Assembly: GCF_010993775.1 (NCBI RefSeq)
Contig: NZ_WOTO01000063.1
Coordinates: 1 to 53,023, forward strand
DNA from: Fodinicola feengrottensis
GTDB taxonomy: Bacteria; Actinomycetota; Actinomycetes; Mycobacteriales; HKI-0501
Direction of reading: 5' to 3'
Length of the DNA stretch: 53,023 bases
In this document: piece after piece, positions 17,240 to 27,900 of the stretch
How the letters are laid out: the number at the start of each line of letters is the position of its first letter
Position numbering within the stretch: position 1 is the stretch's first letter
Notes under the pieces: model-generated
What the model was told of the DNA's origin: nothing
The model's input: only the letters and a program-made list of their open reading frames with translations
Database searches by the model: none
Made by a program: the position numbers and the translations under genes

Positions 17240-20200
17240 GTGGCAGGCAAGGCCCGCGTCCATGAGCTCGCCAAAGAGCTCGGGGTGGAAAGCAAGACCG
17301 TTCTCGCCAAGTTGAAAGATCTGGGCGAGTTCGTGAAGTCCGCGTCGTCGACGGTGGAAGCACCCGTGGCGAGGCGGCTCCGGGAGTCGTTCGTCGACCC
17401 ACAGCCGGCAGCGTCCGGCGGTTCAGCGCCGGCCAAGAGTGCCGGCAAACCCAAGTCTTCCGCCGCGCCCTCAGCGCGGCCTACCGCACGTCCGGGCCCC
17501 GGTCCCAAGCCGGTCCCCCCCGGCCGCCGGCCGGCCCCGCGCCGAGCGCGCAGAGCGTCGAGGCCAAGGCCGCCGAGACCCGTGTCGCGGAGATTCGCGC
17601 AGCTCAGGAAGCCGCTCAGGCAGCTTCGGCGGCGGCGCGCGCGCGAGAGAGCGCGGCACCGGCCGAGCCGGCTGCCGCGGCAAGTGGCACCGACGCTCCG
17701 GCGGCTCCGGCCGGCCCGCAGTCCGGTGGCCCGCGACCAGCTTCTCCCGGTCCGCGGCCCGGTCCGCGGCCGCCGGCGGCGTCGCCGCGTCCAGGCCCGA
17801 ACTCCGGCGGCGGTGGCCGCACGGGTGGCGGTCGTGGCGGTCCGGCGCGTCCGGGCAACAATCCCTTTGGGGTGGGTGCCGGCACTCCGGCGCCGCGCGC
17901 CAACCCGCGTCCCGGCCCAGCCCAGGGCGGTGGCGGTGACCACGCCGGCAGCCCGGCTCCCGGTGGCGCACCCACCCGCGGCGGCCCGCGCCCGGGTCCG
18001 GCCTCAGGCATGCCGCCGCCGCGTCCCGGTGGCGGTCAGGGTGGCCCCGGCGGTCCGCGTCCGAACCCGGGCATGATGCCGCCCCGGCCGAGCCCGGGCA
18101 GCATGCCGGCCCGTGGCCCGCGCCCCGGTGGCGGCGGTCCCGGTGGCCCAGGTGGCGGCGGCCGTGGTGGCCCAGGTGGTGGCGGTGCCGGTGCTGGTCG
18201 TCCCGGTGGTGGCGGCGGCGGTGCTGGTCGTCCCGGTGGCGGTGGCGGCGGTGCTGGTCGTCCCGGTGGTGGCGGTGGCGGCGGATACCGCGGCGGTCCC
18301 GGCGGTGGTGGCGGTGCTGGTGGCGGCGGTGGCGCCCCGGCCGGCGGCGGCTTCCGTCCCGGTGGTGGCGGCGGTCGCCCAGGTGGCGGCGGTCGTGGCC
18401 GTGGCGGTACGGCGGGTGCCTTCGGGCGTCCCGGTGGCCGGCCGACCCGTGGCCGCAAGTCCAAGAAGCAGCGGCGCCAAGAGTTCGACAACCTGTCCGC
18501 GCCGACGATGCAGTCCGTCCGCGCTCCGCGGGGTGACGGTTCAACGATCAAGCTCGTACGCGGCGCGTCCCTGGCGGACTTCGCGGACAAGATCAACGCG
18601 AACCCGGGCTCGCTCGTCCAGGAGGCTTTCAACCTGGGCGAGATGGTGACCGCGACGCAGTCGTGCTCGGACGAGACGTTGATGCTGATGGGAGAGCACC
18701 TCAACTACGAGGTGACGATCGTCAGTCCGGAGGACGAGGACCGCGAGCTGCTCGCGCGCTTCGACCTGGAGTTCGACGGCGAGTACGAGTCCAACGAGTA
18801 CGTCGCGCGGCCGCCGGTGGTGACCGTCATGGGTCACGTCGACCACGGTAAGACGCGGCTGTTGGACACGATCCGTAAGGCCAACGTGCAGGCCGGCGAG
18901 GCCGGTGGCATCACCCAGCACATCGGTGCGTACCAGGTGCATGTCGAGCACGACGGCCACGACCGCGCGATCACCTTCATCGACACCCCGGGCCACGAGG
19001 CGTTCACCGCCATGCGTGCCCGTGGCGCCGAGACCACGGACATCGTGGTGCTGGTGGTAGCGGCCGACGACGGTGTCAAGCCGCAGACGATCGAGGCGTT
19101 GAACCACGCGCAGGCGGCGAAGGTGCCGATCGTGGTGGCCGTCAACAAGATCGACAAGGAAGGCGCCGACCCGGCCAAGGTGCGCGGACAGCTCACCGAA
19201 TACGGCCTGGTTCCGGAGGAATATGGTGGCGACACCATGTTCGTCGACGTGTCCGCCCGGGCCGACATCAACATCGACGGGCTGCTGAACGCGGTCCTGC
19301 TGACCGCGGACGCCGCGTTGGAGCTGACCGCTCCGATCGACGTACCGGCGCAGGGCACCGTCATCGAGGCTCGGCTGGACCGCGGTCGCGGTCCGGTGGC
19401 CACGGTGCTGGTGCAGCGCGGCATCCTGCGGGTCGGTGACTCGGTGGTGACCGGTGAAGCCCACGGTCGCGTCCGGGCCATGCTCGACGAGCACCTGGTG
19501 CCGGTGAAGGAAGCCGGTCCGTCCAGTCCAGTCCCGTACGAGTCCTCGGACTCACCGCGGTGCCGGGCGCCGGCGACAACTTCCTGGTCGTGCCGGAGGA
19601 CCGGGTGGCTCGGCAGATCGCCGACCAGCGGGCCGCGCGCGAGCGCAACGCCCAGCAGGCCGCGACGCGGGCCAGGCCCACCCTGGAGTCGATCTTCGAG
19701 CGGCTCAAGGAGGGCGAGAAGACTCAGCTCACCCTTATCCTCAAGGGCGACGTGTCCGGTTCGGTGGAAGCGCTGGAAGACTCGCTGCTCAAGATCGACG
19801 TGCTCGACGAGGTCGAGCTGCAGATCATCGGGCGCGGTGTCGGTGCCATCACCGAGAACGACATCAACCTGGCGCGTACGGCCGACGCCGTGATCATCGG
19901 CTTCAACGTGCGGGCCGAGCGCAACGCCCGGGACCTGGCCGAGCGGGAGAACGTCGACATCCGCTACTACTCGGTCATCTACCAGGCGATCGACGATGTC
20001 GAGGCCGCACTCAGGGGGCATGCTCAAGCCCGAGTACGAGGAAGTGCAGCTGGGCACCGCGGAAATCCGCGAGGTCTACCGGTCCAGCCGGTTCGGCAAC
20101 ATCGCCGGCACGCTGGTGCGGTCCGGTCTCATCCGGCGCAACGCCAAGGCGCGGCTCATCCGCGACGGCGCGGTGGTGGCGGACAACCTGGCGATCGAGT

Positions 20201-20337
20201 CGCTGCGTCGGTTCAAGGACGACGCGACCGAGGTCCGGGAGGGTTACGAGTGCGGTATCGGACTCGGCTCCTTCAACGACATCCGCGTGGATGACGTGAT
20301 CGAGACCTTCGAGATGCGCGAAAAGCCCCGGAGCTGA
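17240..20337 (+). CDS. infB: Translation initiation factor IF-2 (frameshifted)
   Basis: IF-2 is the GTPase that brings initiator tRNA to the ribosome. The N-terminus is the IF2_N domain (KARVHELAKELGVESKTVLAKL). A long Ala/Pro/Gly-rich linker follows, unusually glycine-rich between 18110 and 18420. The GTPase shows G1 GHVDHGKT, G3 DTPGHEAF and G4 NKID, then domains II-IV to EMREKPRS. Three indels need correction: the C-run at 17515-17521, an agtcc duplication at 19525-19534, and two extra G at 20015-20019. The start GTG 17240 has an AAGGAG six bases upstream. Confidence 0.95.
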
Positions 20338-20378
20338 GTTTCTGGCGGCAGTGCCTGCCGCGCGCGTCGACTTCTCGT

Positions 20379-20439
20379 CGGCGGGATGCCCAAAAGACCG
20401 GGCATCCCGCCGCCGGAAGTCGGTCGGCCTCCGGCCGAC
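20379..20439 (+). terminator. Two consecutive strong hairpins after infB
   Basis: A 13-bp perfect stem (20379-20391 with 20400-20412, arms ggcgggatgccc and its complement) surrounds an 8-base loop, aaaagacc. A second 7-bp stem, gtcggcc-tcc-ggccgac, follows at 20423-20439. They lie between infB and ylxP and probably end or attenuate the infB transcript. Confidence 0.75.
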
Positions 20440-20531
20440 GCGGTGGTGGTCAGGTCAGGAGTGTCCGGCTTGGCGGGGTGGCGTCCGGCCCGGGGCGGGC
20501 GTGCCGTCTCGCTGACTGAGATAATGGCTCT

Positions 20532-20831
20532 ATGTTCACTGGGGGGGTGTGCGTTTTTGATGTGCTGTTGCCGCCCGATTCTCGTTCTTTGAAGGCGAAG
20601 CGTTCGTACGTGCGACCGGTGGTCGCGGCGTTGCGCAAGCTGGAGGTTTCGGTCGCCGAGGTGGGCGCTACCGACCTGCATGGCCGGACCGAGATCGGGG
20701 TTGCGGTGGTGTCCGGTGAGGCGACCCAAGTCCGGGACGTGATCGACGCCTGCGAGCGGATGGTGGCGGCCCGACCGGAGTTGCAGCTGCTGTCGGCGCG
20801 TCGGCGCTGGTACGGCGAAGACGACGAGTGA
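20532..20831 (+). CDS. ylxP: DUF503 family protein YlxP
   Basis: A 99-residue protein with the DUF503 signature PDSRSLKAKRSYVRPVVAALR, then VSVAEVGATDLHGRTEIGVAVVS and an end in RRRWYGEDDE. It sits in its usual place before rbfA; a link to ribosome function is presumed from that neighbourhood. The start is ATG 20532, with no strong ribosome binding site; transcripts starting close to it are possible because two hairpins lie just upstream. The frame is intact. Confidence 0.9.
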   Translation: MFTGGVCVFDVLLPPDSRSLKAKRSYVRPVVAALRKLEVSVAEVGATDLHGRTEIGVAVVSGEATQVRDVIDACERMVAARPELQLLSARRRWYGEDDE

Positions 20832-20855
20832 TTCGACAGCAAAGGAAGCAAGGAA

Positions 20856-21286
20856 ATGGTGGACACCGCGAGGGCGCGCAAGCTTTCGGTGCGGATCAAG
20901 GAAATCGTTGCCGACATGCTGCGTCGTGACGTTAAGGACCCGCGGCTGGGGATGGTGACGGTGACCGATGAAGATCACCGGCGACCTGCGCGAGGCCACC
21001 GTCTATTAACACGGTCCTGGGTGACGCGACCCAGCTGCAGGAGTCCGGCATGGCGCTGGAGTCCGCGACCGGTGTGCTGCGCAGCGCGGTGGGCCGCCAG
21101 ACCGGCGTCCGCTACACGCCGACGCTGACCTTCGTGGCCGATGTGATCCCCGAGGGCGCCAGGCAGATGGAGGAGTTGCTGGAGAAGGCGCGCGAGTCCG
21201 ACGCGGCCGTACGGGCCAACGCGGCTGGCGCCACCTATGCCGGCGATGCCGACCCGTACAAGCATGACGACGAGGACGACGAGTAG
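20856..21286 (+). CDS. rbfA: 30S ribosome-binding factor RbfA (frameshifted)
   Basis: RbfA binds the 30S subunit during 16S rRNA maturation. The sequence reads RARKLSVRIKEIVADMLRRDVKDPRLGMVTVTD, then after correction VKITGDLREATVYYTVLGD, ESATGVLRSAVGRQTGVRYTPTLTF and a long acidic tail. Two bases are missing near 20968-20972 (gatgtg read as gatg) and an extra A lies near 21007. The start ATG 20856 follows AAGGAA. It is followed after three bases by the methyltransferase gene. Confidence 0.92.
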
Positions 21287-21289
21287 GCA

Positions 21290-22320
21290 GTGCCCACGTA
21301 CGCGCTTCTGATCGCCCCGTCGGCGAACCGGGTTTACGCCGACGCGTCGGTGGCATTGTTGACCAGTGAGCTGGCCGTTTTCAATCACACGATTTTGGGC
21401 GGCCGCCTCGCTGACATCGCTGAGCGGACCATCGCCGGCGTAAGATACGTGGGTTTCCACGCCGACGCACTGTCCGATGAGGACATCGCGGCGCTGGCCA
21501 ATCTTTCCGCACTGTACGTGCTTTTCGAGGTGCGAGAGGACCTTCTGCGTCCTCTCGAGGCAACTGGGCTGGATCGGTTTTCCAGCGATTTGGTGAGCAT
21601 TCCCAAGTACGCTGGCAAGACGAACGAGCAATTTACCAAACTGCTGCTCAATGTCACCGCCGTCTCCACCGACGTGCCGGCCGCATTCCTGACCACCCGG
21701 CTGCGAGTGCTGGACCCGATGTGCGGGCGCGGCACCACGCTGAACCAGGCGATGACCTACGGCTTCGACGCCACCGGAGTGGACATTGACGGCAAGGATT
21801 TCGACGCGTACTCGGCTTTTATCCGAACGTGGTTGAAAACCAAGCGACACAAGCACACCGCCGAGGTGGTGCCGCTGCGCCGCAACCGGGTCCGGCTGGG
21901 TCGCCGGCTCGATGTCACGGTCGCTGGGACGGCGCAGGCGTACAAAGCCGGTGATGTCCAGCGGATCAGTTTTCTGAACGCGGACACGTTGCACAGCGCC
22001 GAAATTTCAAGCCAGCGGCTTTCGATGTGGTGGTGACCGACCTTCCGTACGGCGTCCAGCACGGCAGCCGCCAGCACACCTCGCTGTCCCGCAGCCCGCT
22101 CAAGCTGCTCGCCGAGGCGGTCGGCCGGTGGGCTCGGCTGGTACGCCCCGGCGGCGCGCTCGGGCTGTCCTGGAACACCTTCGGCGGGAGCCGGGACCAG
22201 GTCGCTGAGATCCTGGCCGGCGCCGGCTTCGAGCCGCTGACAGATCCCTGCTATGCCGGCTTCGCGCATCGCGTCGACCAGGCGATCACCCGCGACCTGA
22301 TGGTGGCCCCCCGGTCCTGA
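21290..22320 (+). CDS. TRM11-like RNA (guanine-N2) methyltransferase-type protein (frameshifted)
   Basis: The C-terminal half is a Rossmann methyltransferase: motif I is LDPMCGRGTTLNQAMTYGFD, followed by the acidic strand ATGVDID, and the catalytic motif VVVTDLPYGVQHGS (D/N-PPY type, here DLPYG). Motif spacing resembles the UPF0020/TRM11 group, which methylates guanosine N2 in RNA. The N-terminal 120 residues (YALLIAPSANRVYADASVALL) could be the THUMP-like RNA-binding part. GTG 21290 begins three bases after the rbfA stop, so it is likely co-expressed. One frame change lies near 22005-22020. Confidence 0.7.
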
Positions 22321-22683
22321 CCGATCCGGCCCTCGTAAGTAATTGACGACTTTACTTTTGCCAACGTTAGAAACCGTCCACACCGGGTAAATCGGTCGGT
22401 CGTATTCTTTAGCGGTACAGGACCGTAAATCCGACAAAGCGCGTCGGGCGGTGCCCGGATTTCCGTCGTTGTTTTTCGGAAAATTTCGAAAAGCTGTTCA
22501 CTGGCGACGACGATATTGGGGTTAGGCTCCTGCGCCATAGCCAAGATAATCGCGTACTCGCATAGTGCGACCGTCGCGCCCAGAAATCGATTGTTAGCTA
22601 GCAAACGCCGGGAGCAAGTGGCGTCTCGCCGAGGTGAGGGTGTTTCAGTTGGCAACCAGGACGTGTGATTGTCGGGTCGTGAG
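22321..22683. other. Intergenic region upstream of the NRPS-PKS cluster
   Basis: This 363-base stretch is visibly lower in GC than its surroundings. It should contain the promoter of the mbtH-led cluster. A small hairpin, cgggc-ggt-gcccg, lies at 22445-22457. A minus-strand frame is open across it, but it lacks a ribosome binding site and a recognisable family, so no gene is called. Confidence 0.5.
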
Positions 22684-22887
22684 ATGGAATTAGCGCAGAT
22701 GTTTGCCGTGGTGTGCAACGATGAAATGCAGTATTCGATCTGGTTGGAAGGTCGCCCGGTGCCAGCCGGGTGGCATCTGGAGGGCACCCGCGGCGACCGC
22801 GACGAATGCCTCGCGCATATCGAAAAAGTCTGGACCGATATGCGGCCGGCCAGTCTCCGGCGGGCCAGCGAGGCCGTCCATGACTGA
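22684..22887 (+). CDS. MbtH-like protein
   Basis: MbtH proteins bind NRPS adenylation domains and are needed for their folding or activity. This one has 67 residues, the usual size, and reads FAVVCNDEMQYSIWLEGRPVPAGW, then CLAHIEKVWTDMRPASLRR, which includes the conserved S-x-W, P-x-G-W and T-D-M-R-P motifs. The common N-terminal NPFD is missing. The start is ATG 22684. Its stop overlaps the P450 ATG by eight bases. It is the only MbtH in view and probably serves all three adenylation domains of the cluster. Confidence 0.92.
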   Translation: MELAQMFAVVCNDEMQYSIWLEGRPVPAGWHLEGTRGDRDECLAHIEKVWTDMRPASLRRASEAVHD

Positions 22888-24156
22888 CTCGTTGAGCATC
22901 GAAAACGTGGAACTATCGGCGCCGCTGCCGGCTTTCGACCCGTCTCTCTCGTCGAAATCGTTACCGATCCGTATCCGGCGTACGCCCGATATCGCGAACA
23001 GGATCCGGTTCACTGGGGCGTTTTTCCGCGCTGGCCGGCTATCCGGGCGCCTGGTATGTGTTCCGGCACGCCGACACCTCGGCCGTGCTCAAGGACGAGC
23101 GGTTCGGCAAGGCTCGCCGGGCCGCCGCTGCCTCTGACGAGGCCACCACTGTCAAGCCGTCCATTCCGGACGCGGCCAAGCCGTATTTCGCGATGGCCCG
23201 GACCTGGATCGCCCATCGGGATCCGCCGGACCACACCCGGCTGCGGGATCTGCTCCGGCCGCATTTTTCGCGGCCGGGGCGGTGCAGCGGCTGCGGCCGG
23301 TCGTCCTCGGGATCGCCGACCAGCTGATCGACCGGTTCGAGGGAGGCCGGTCGGACGTGGTCGCCGATTACGCCGCGGTGCTGCCATTCCATGTGGTGGC
23401 GGGACTGCTCGGTGTGCCCGAGGACGACTGGCCGCGGTTGGTCGACTGGTCGATCCCGATGCGCAACGTCGGCGTGCTGACCACTGAGCAGACCTGGCGA
23501 CTGGCCAGCGAGCGGTCACCGACTTCGCCGGCTACCTGGGCGAGCTGGTCCAGCGGCGCCGGGCCGAGCCGGCCGACGACCTGCTGAGCAGCCTGATCAC
23601 CGCCCGGGAGGGCGGCGAGTTCGTGGATGACGACGAGCTGGTGGCGAACGCGCTGTTCCTGGTCTTCGCCTCGGCCGGTCTCTACCACCACCACCGCGCT
23701 GGTCTCTACCGGGGCGAATCTCTGCTGCTCACGCACCCCGACCAGCGGGCCGCACTGGCCGGCGACCCGGCGCTGATCGGCTCCGCGGTGCACGAGTTCC
23801 TCCGGCTCGAGCCGCCGCTGCAGATGACGAACCGGACGGCGGCTGCCCACGTACGGCTCGGTGACCGCGAGATCCACCCGGGGGACTCGGTGATCACCAT
23901 CCTCGCCTCGGCGAACCGCGACCCGCAGGTGTACGCGGACCCGGACCGGCTCGACATCGCCCGTCGCCGCCAGCCGCACCTGACCTTCAGCGCCGGCATC
24001 CACACCTGTTTCGGTGGCCCGATGGCCGCGCTGGAAGGCGAGGTGGCGATTGGCCGGCTGCTGGAGCGGCTGCCCGGCCTCGCGCCGGCCGGACTCGCCG
24101 AGTGGAACCTGACCGGCTCCCTCCGGCTGCTGCGCACCCTTCCCGTCACGTACTGA
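22880..24156 (+). CDS. Cytochrome P450 (frameshifted)
   Basis: A bacterial class I P450 that would hydroxylate or otherwise oxidise the peptide or a building block. Visible elements: DPYPAYARYREQDPVHW near the N-terminus, the RDPPDHTRLRDLLRPHFS helix C region, the ExxR motif in HEFLRLEPP, and the heme loop FSAGIHTCFGG with the ligand Cys at 24007-24009. The I-helix is locally scrambled (23665-23715); another frame there reads TTTTALVSTGAN, matching the AGxxTT motif. At least four indels need correction (near 22935, 23025, 23270, 23510). No ferredoxin or reductase gene lies nearby. The ATG overlaps the mbtH stop. Confidence 0.88.
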
Positions 24157-24170
24157 AGGAAATCTCGCTG

Positions 24171-24979
24171 ATGGACCTCCCGCTGCTCGACCACGTCTTC
24201 GTGACCGTGGACAGTGACACCTACCAGCAAGCGCGCGATTCGGCGTTCCTGCACGACGACTATGCGCGTTTCATGGTCAAGCAGGCGCGCAGCAACCTCA
24301 GCGGCGCGTACGGCAGCGTCTGCATGGCCGGCGACAACACCCTTTTCGAGTTCTTCGACGCGGCCGTCCCACCGTTGCCCGGCATCAGCGGCGGGGTGGT
24401 GCTGTCGTACGAGCGTCCGGGCGCGCTGGACGAGGTGCATCAGCGGCTGCTCGATCGCGGTGCGACTTCGATCGAGGAACGCAGCGTCGAGCGGACCGTC
24501 GAGGGTACGTGACCCTGCCCTGGTATCGCTTGCTGCGCCCCGATTTGGGGGAGGGCACACCGGTCACGCTGATGGTGGTCCAGGTGGCGCCGGAATATTA
24601 CGAGCATCTCGGCGCGGTCGCCGCGCCGGACGGCCGGCGCAGTCGCAGCGGCTACCTGGATGCGGTTCTTGGCGCTGGTACGTCGGAAAAGGCGTTGAAG
24701 GACATCGTTGGGGTGACCGTACGAGTGCGCGCCGACCGGGCCAAACGGCTGGCGGCCACCCTGGAGGCGATCGGGTTTTCCTGCACTGGCGAGGAAAACG
24801 TGCTGGCCGGGCCGGACGTGACGATCACGTTGGTGGTTGACGAGACCGCGCCGGAGGGCGTGGTGGCGATGCGGAACAGCTTGCGGGTGCCCTGGGAGCA
24901 CGGCACCCAGCGGTTCGGCGCCGGCTGTGCGCTGGACGCCGACGGCTGGGCCTTCACCCCCTACCGATGGGCGGAATGA
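24171..24979 (+). CDS. Unknown protein of the NRPS cluster, DUF5829-like (frameshifted)
   Basis: The product reads LPLLDHVFVTVDSDTYQQARDSAF, then AGDNTLFEFFDAAVPPLPGISGGVVLSYE, and after a frame change near 24505 VTLPWYRLLRPDLGEGTPVTLMVVQVAPEYYEHLG, DIVGVTVRVRADRAKRLAATLEAIGF. The overall layout, two similar halves with a metal-site-like VFVTVD start, recalls DUF5829 and glyoxalase-fold (VOC) proteins. I do not assign a reaction. It is preceded by GAAGGA and begins 15 bases after the P450; its end overlaps the NRPS-1 ATG by 13 bases. This tight placement suggests a job in making or editing a substrate for the assembly line. Confidence 0.6.
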
Positions 24980-27900
24980 CGCCGATGTCGCAGGGGGGCG
25001 TACGGCCGGATGCGCTGGGTCTGACGGTTCTTTCCCTGTTGGGAAAAGAAAACCCCGCGGCAATTGCGGTCGAGTCGGAGGCCGGCCGACTGACGTACGA
25101 GCAGTTGGACCTCCGGGTGAACCGGCTGGCTCGGTATTTGCGGGGCCTGGGGGCAGGGCCGGAAACGTATGTGGCGATCATGCTGCCACGCTCGATTGAC
25201 CTGGTGGTGGCGATTCTCGCGGTGCTGCGGGCCGGCGCCGCGTACGTGCCGATCGACCCGGAGTATCCGGCGGAGCGGATCCGCTTTGTGTTGGCGGACA
25301 GCGGTTCGCGTCTGCTCCTCACCGACCGGTCCCAGCCAAACCACGGTGACCTGACGACGGTCTTCGTGGATGATCTGGCCGTCGGCGCTCAGCCCGTGGA
25401 CCCGCCGACTGTGCTCGTACGGCCGGAAAACGCCGCCTACGTGATTTACACGTCAGGTTCGACCGGCCAGCCCAAGGGCGTGGTGGTCTCGCATGCCGCG
25501 ATCGCGCCGGACATTTGCGCTGGATGCAGGAGACTTTCCGGCTCACCGCCGATGATCGGGTGCTACAGAAGACATCGGCGAGTTTTGACGTGTCAGTGTG
25601 GGAATTCCTCTGGCCGCTGACCGTTGGCGCTGGCCTGGTGCTGGCCCGCCCAGGTGGGCATCGAGAGCCGCGCTACCTCGCTGACCTGATCAGCTCGCAC
25701 GGCATCACGACCGTGCATTTCGTGCCTTCGATGTTGCGGGCATTCCTGGAGGAGCCGGCCGCTCGCCGATGTACGGGGTTACGCCGGATCCTGTGCAGCG
25801 GTGAGGCACTGCCGGCGTCGCTCGCCGCGACCTGCGCCCGCATTCTGCCCGCATCACCGCACAATCTCTACGGCCCGACCGAAGCGGCCATTGACGTCAC
25901 GTGGTGGCCATACGAGCCGGATGCCGCCGAAATCCCGATTGGCCGCCCGGTGTGGAACACCCAGGCGTATGTGCTCGACGAGGACCTTTCGCCGCTGCCG
26001 GTCGGGAGACCGGCGAGCTTTTCCTTGCTGGTGACCAACTCGCTCGCGGCTACCACGGCCGTCCCGGACTCACCGCCGAGAAGTTCCGGCCCAACCCGTT
26101 TACGCCTGGCGCACGGATGTATGCCACCGGCGATCTCGCGCAGTGGCGCCCGGACGGCACCTTGCGGTATGTCGGTCGTACGGACCAGCAGGTGAAGCTG
26201 CACGGTTTTCGGATTGAGCTGGGCGAAGTCGAGGCCGCGTTGGCCGCGCATCCGGCCGTCGGGGAGGCGGCCGTGCTGATGCGGGAGGACGAGCCCGGCC
26301 ATCCGCGGCTGGTCGGCTACCTGGTGCCGTCCACTGTGGACGCTGACGCGGTTCGCCGGATGCTGCCGCTGGACACCGAAGATCGTACGATTGAGCTGCC
26401 TGGTGACGTGACCGCCTGGGTGGCCAACAGGTCCGAGGCCGAGTTCATGGCCGAGGAGATCTTCGGCGACCAGGTCTACCTGCGTGGCGGGATCCAGCTG
26501 CCGGACCGGGCGTGCGTTTTCGATGTGGGTGCGAACGTTGGCCTGTTCTCGCTCTTTGTAGCGCAGAAATCCGCCGACGCACAGGTCTTCGCCTTCGAGC
26601 CGATGCCACCGCTGCAGAAACTGCTGCGGCGCAATCTGCGGATCCATGGCGTCGACGCGCAGGTCCTGCCGTACGCGCTGGGAGCCCAGCCGGGCACCGC
26701 GGCTTTCTCGTACTATCCGCACGCGACCGTGCTGTCCGGCCGGTACGCCGACGCGGCCGCCGAGACCGCGGTCGTCCGGTCGCTGTTTTCCCGCCAGCTG
26801 GGCGAAACCGGTGCGGTCGTCGACGAGCTGCTGGCCGAGCGGCTGCGCACCGAGTCGTACGACTGCGAGGTCCGGACGCTCAGTGACGTGATCGTTGAGC
26901 AGGGCATCGAGCACATCGACCTGCTGAAAATCGACGTGGAGAAGAGCGAGGCCGAGGTGCTCGCGGGCCTGCGTGATGAGCATTACGCGATGATTGACCA
27001 GCTTGTCGTGGAAGTGCATGACGACGATGGCCGGCTGGCGCAAATCACCAAGCTGCTGGAAAGTCACGGTTATCGGACCACCGCCGAGCGTGACCCGCAG
27101 CTGGCCGGCACCGATCTTTACAACGTCTACGCCACCAGGCTCCAGCCGCTTCCGGAACGTACGGCCAGCAAGGGAAAAAGGCTGGCACAGCCCGACGAAG
27201 CTGCTCGCGGACGTGAAGGAGTCGTTGGAGCGGACGCTGCCCGCGTACGAGGTGCCGACGGCCTGGCTGCTGCTTGACCGGCTTCCGTTGGCTGCCAACG
27301 GAAAACTCGACCGGGCCGGGCTGCCGGCGCCGCTCCGGGAGACCGCGTACGAGCCGCCGCGGACCGATACCGAGCGCACCCTGTGCGACCTCTGGTCGCA
27401 GGTCCTGGGAGTGCAAAAGGTGGGGATCGCGGATGATTTCTTCGACCTCGGTGGGAACTCGCTGGCAGTCGCCCGGCTGATTTCCCGGGTACGGGCCGCT
27501 TTTGGGGTCGAGAGCTGCTGGCGCGCGCGCGGTTTTCCGCGCCAGTACGGTCGAAAAACCTCGCGAGAGAGGTCGAGTCCGCGGGCGCGCCGGCGTTGCC
27601 GCCGCTGCTCGCGACGGACCGCAGCGGCCTGCTGCCGCTGTCGTTGCCGCAGCAGCGAGTGTGGTTCCTGGAGCAGTTGGTGCCCGGCAACCTGGCGTAC
27701 AACGCCCAGATAACCCTGCGGTTGAAGGGCAATCTGGACGTGGACGCGTTGCGGGCGACGCTCACCGAGATCGTCCGGCGGCACGAGATTTTCCGGACCG
27801 TCTTTCGTGCGGTGGATGGGGTTGGTACGGCTGAGGTCCGCCCGCCGATGCCGGTCGACTTGCCGGTGGTGGACTGTGCCGACCCGGCTGACGAGCTGAT

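Noticed and set aside
15657..20337. nusA and infB as pseudogenes
   Set aside because: Both are essential single-copy factors, and each frame break lies at a homopolymer or short duplication whose correction restores the family sequence.
22251..22787. Minus-strand open frame of 178 codons upstream of and across mbtH
   Set aside because: It overlaps mbtH and the end of the methyltransferase gene, has no ribosome binding site and matches no family I recognise. The part in the intergenic gap looks mildly protein-like, but not enough for a call.
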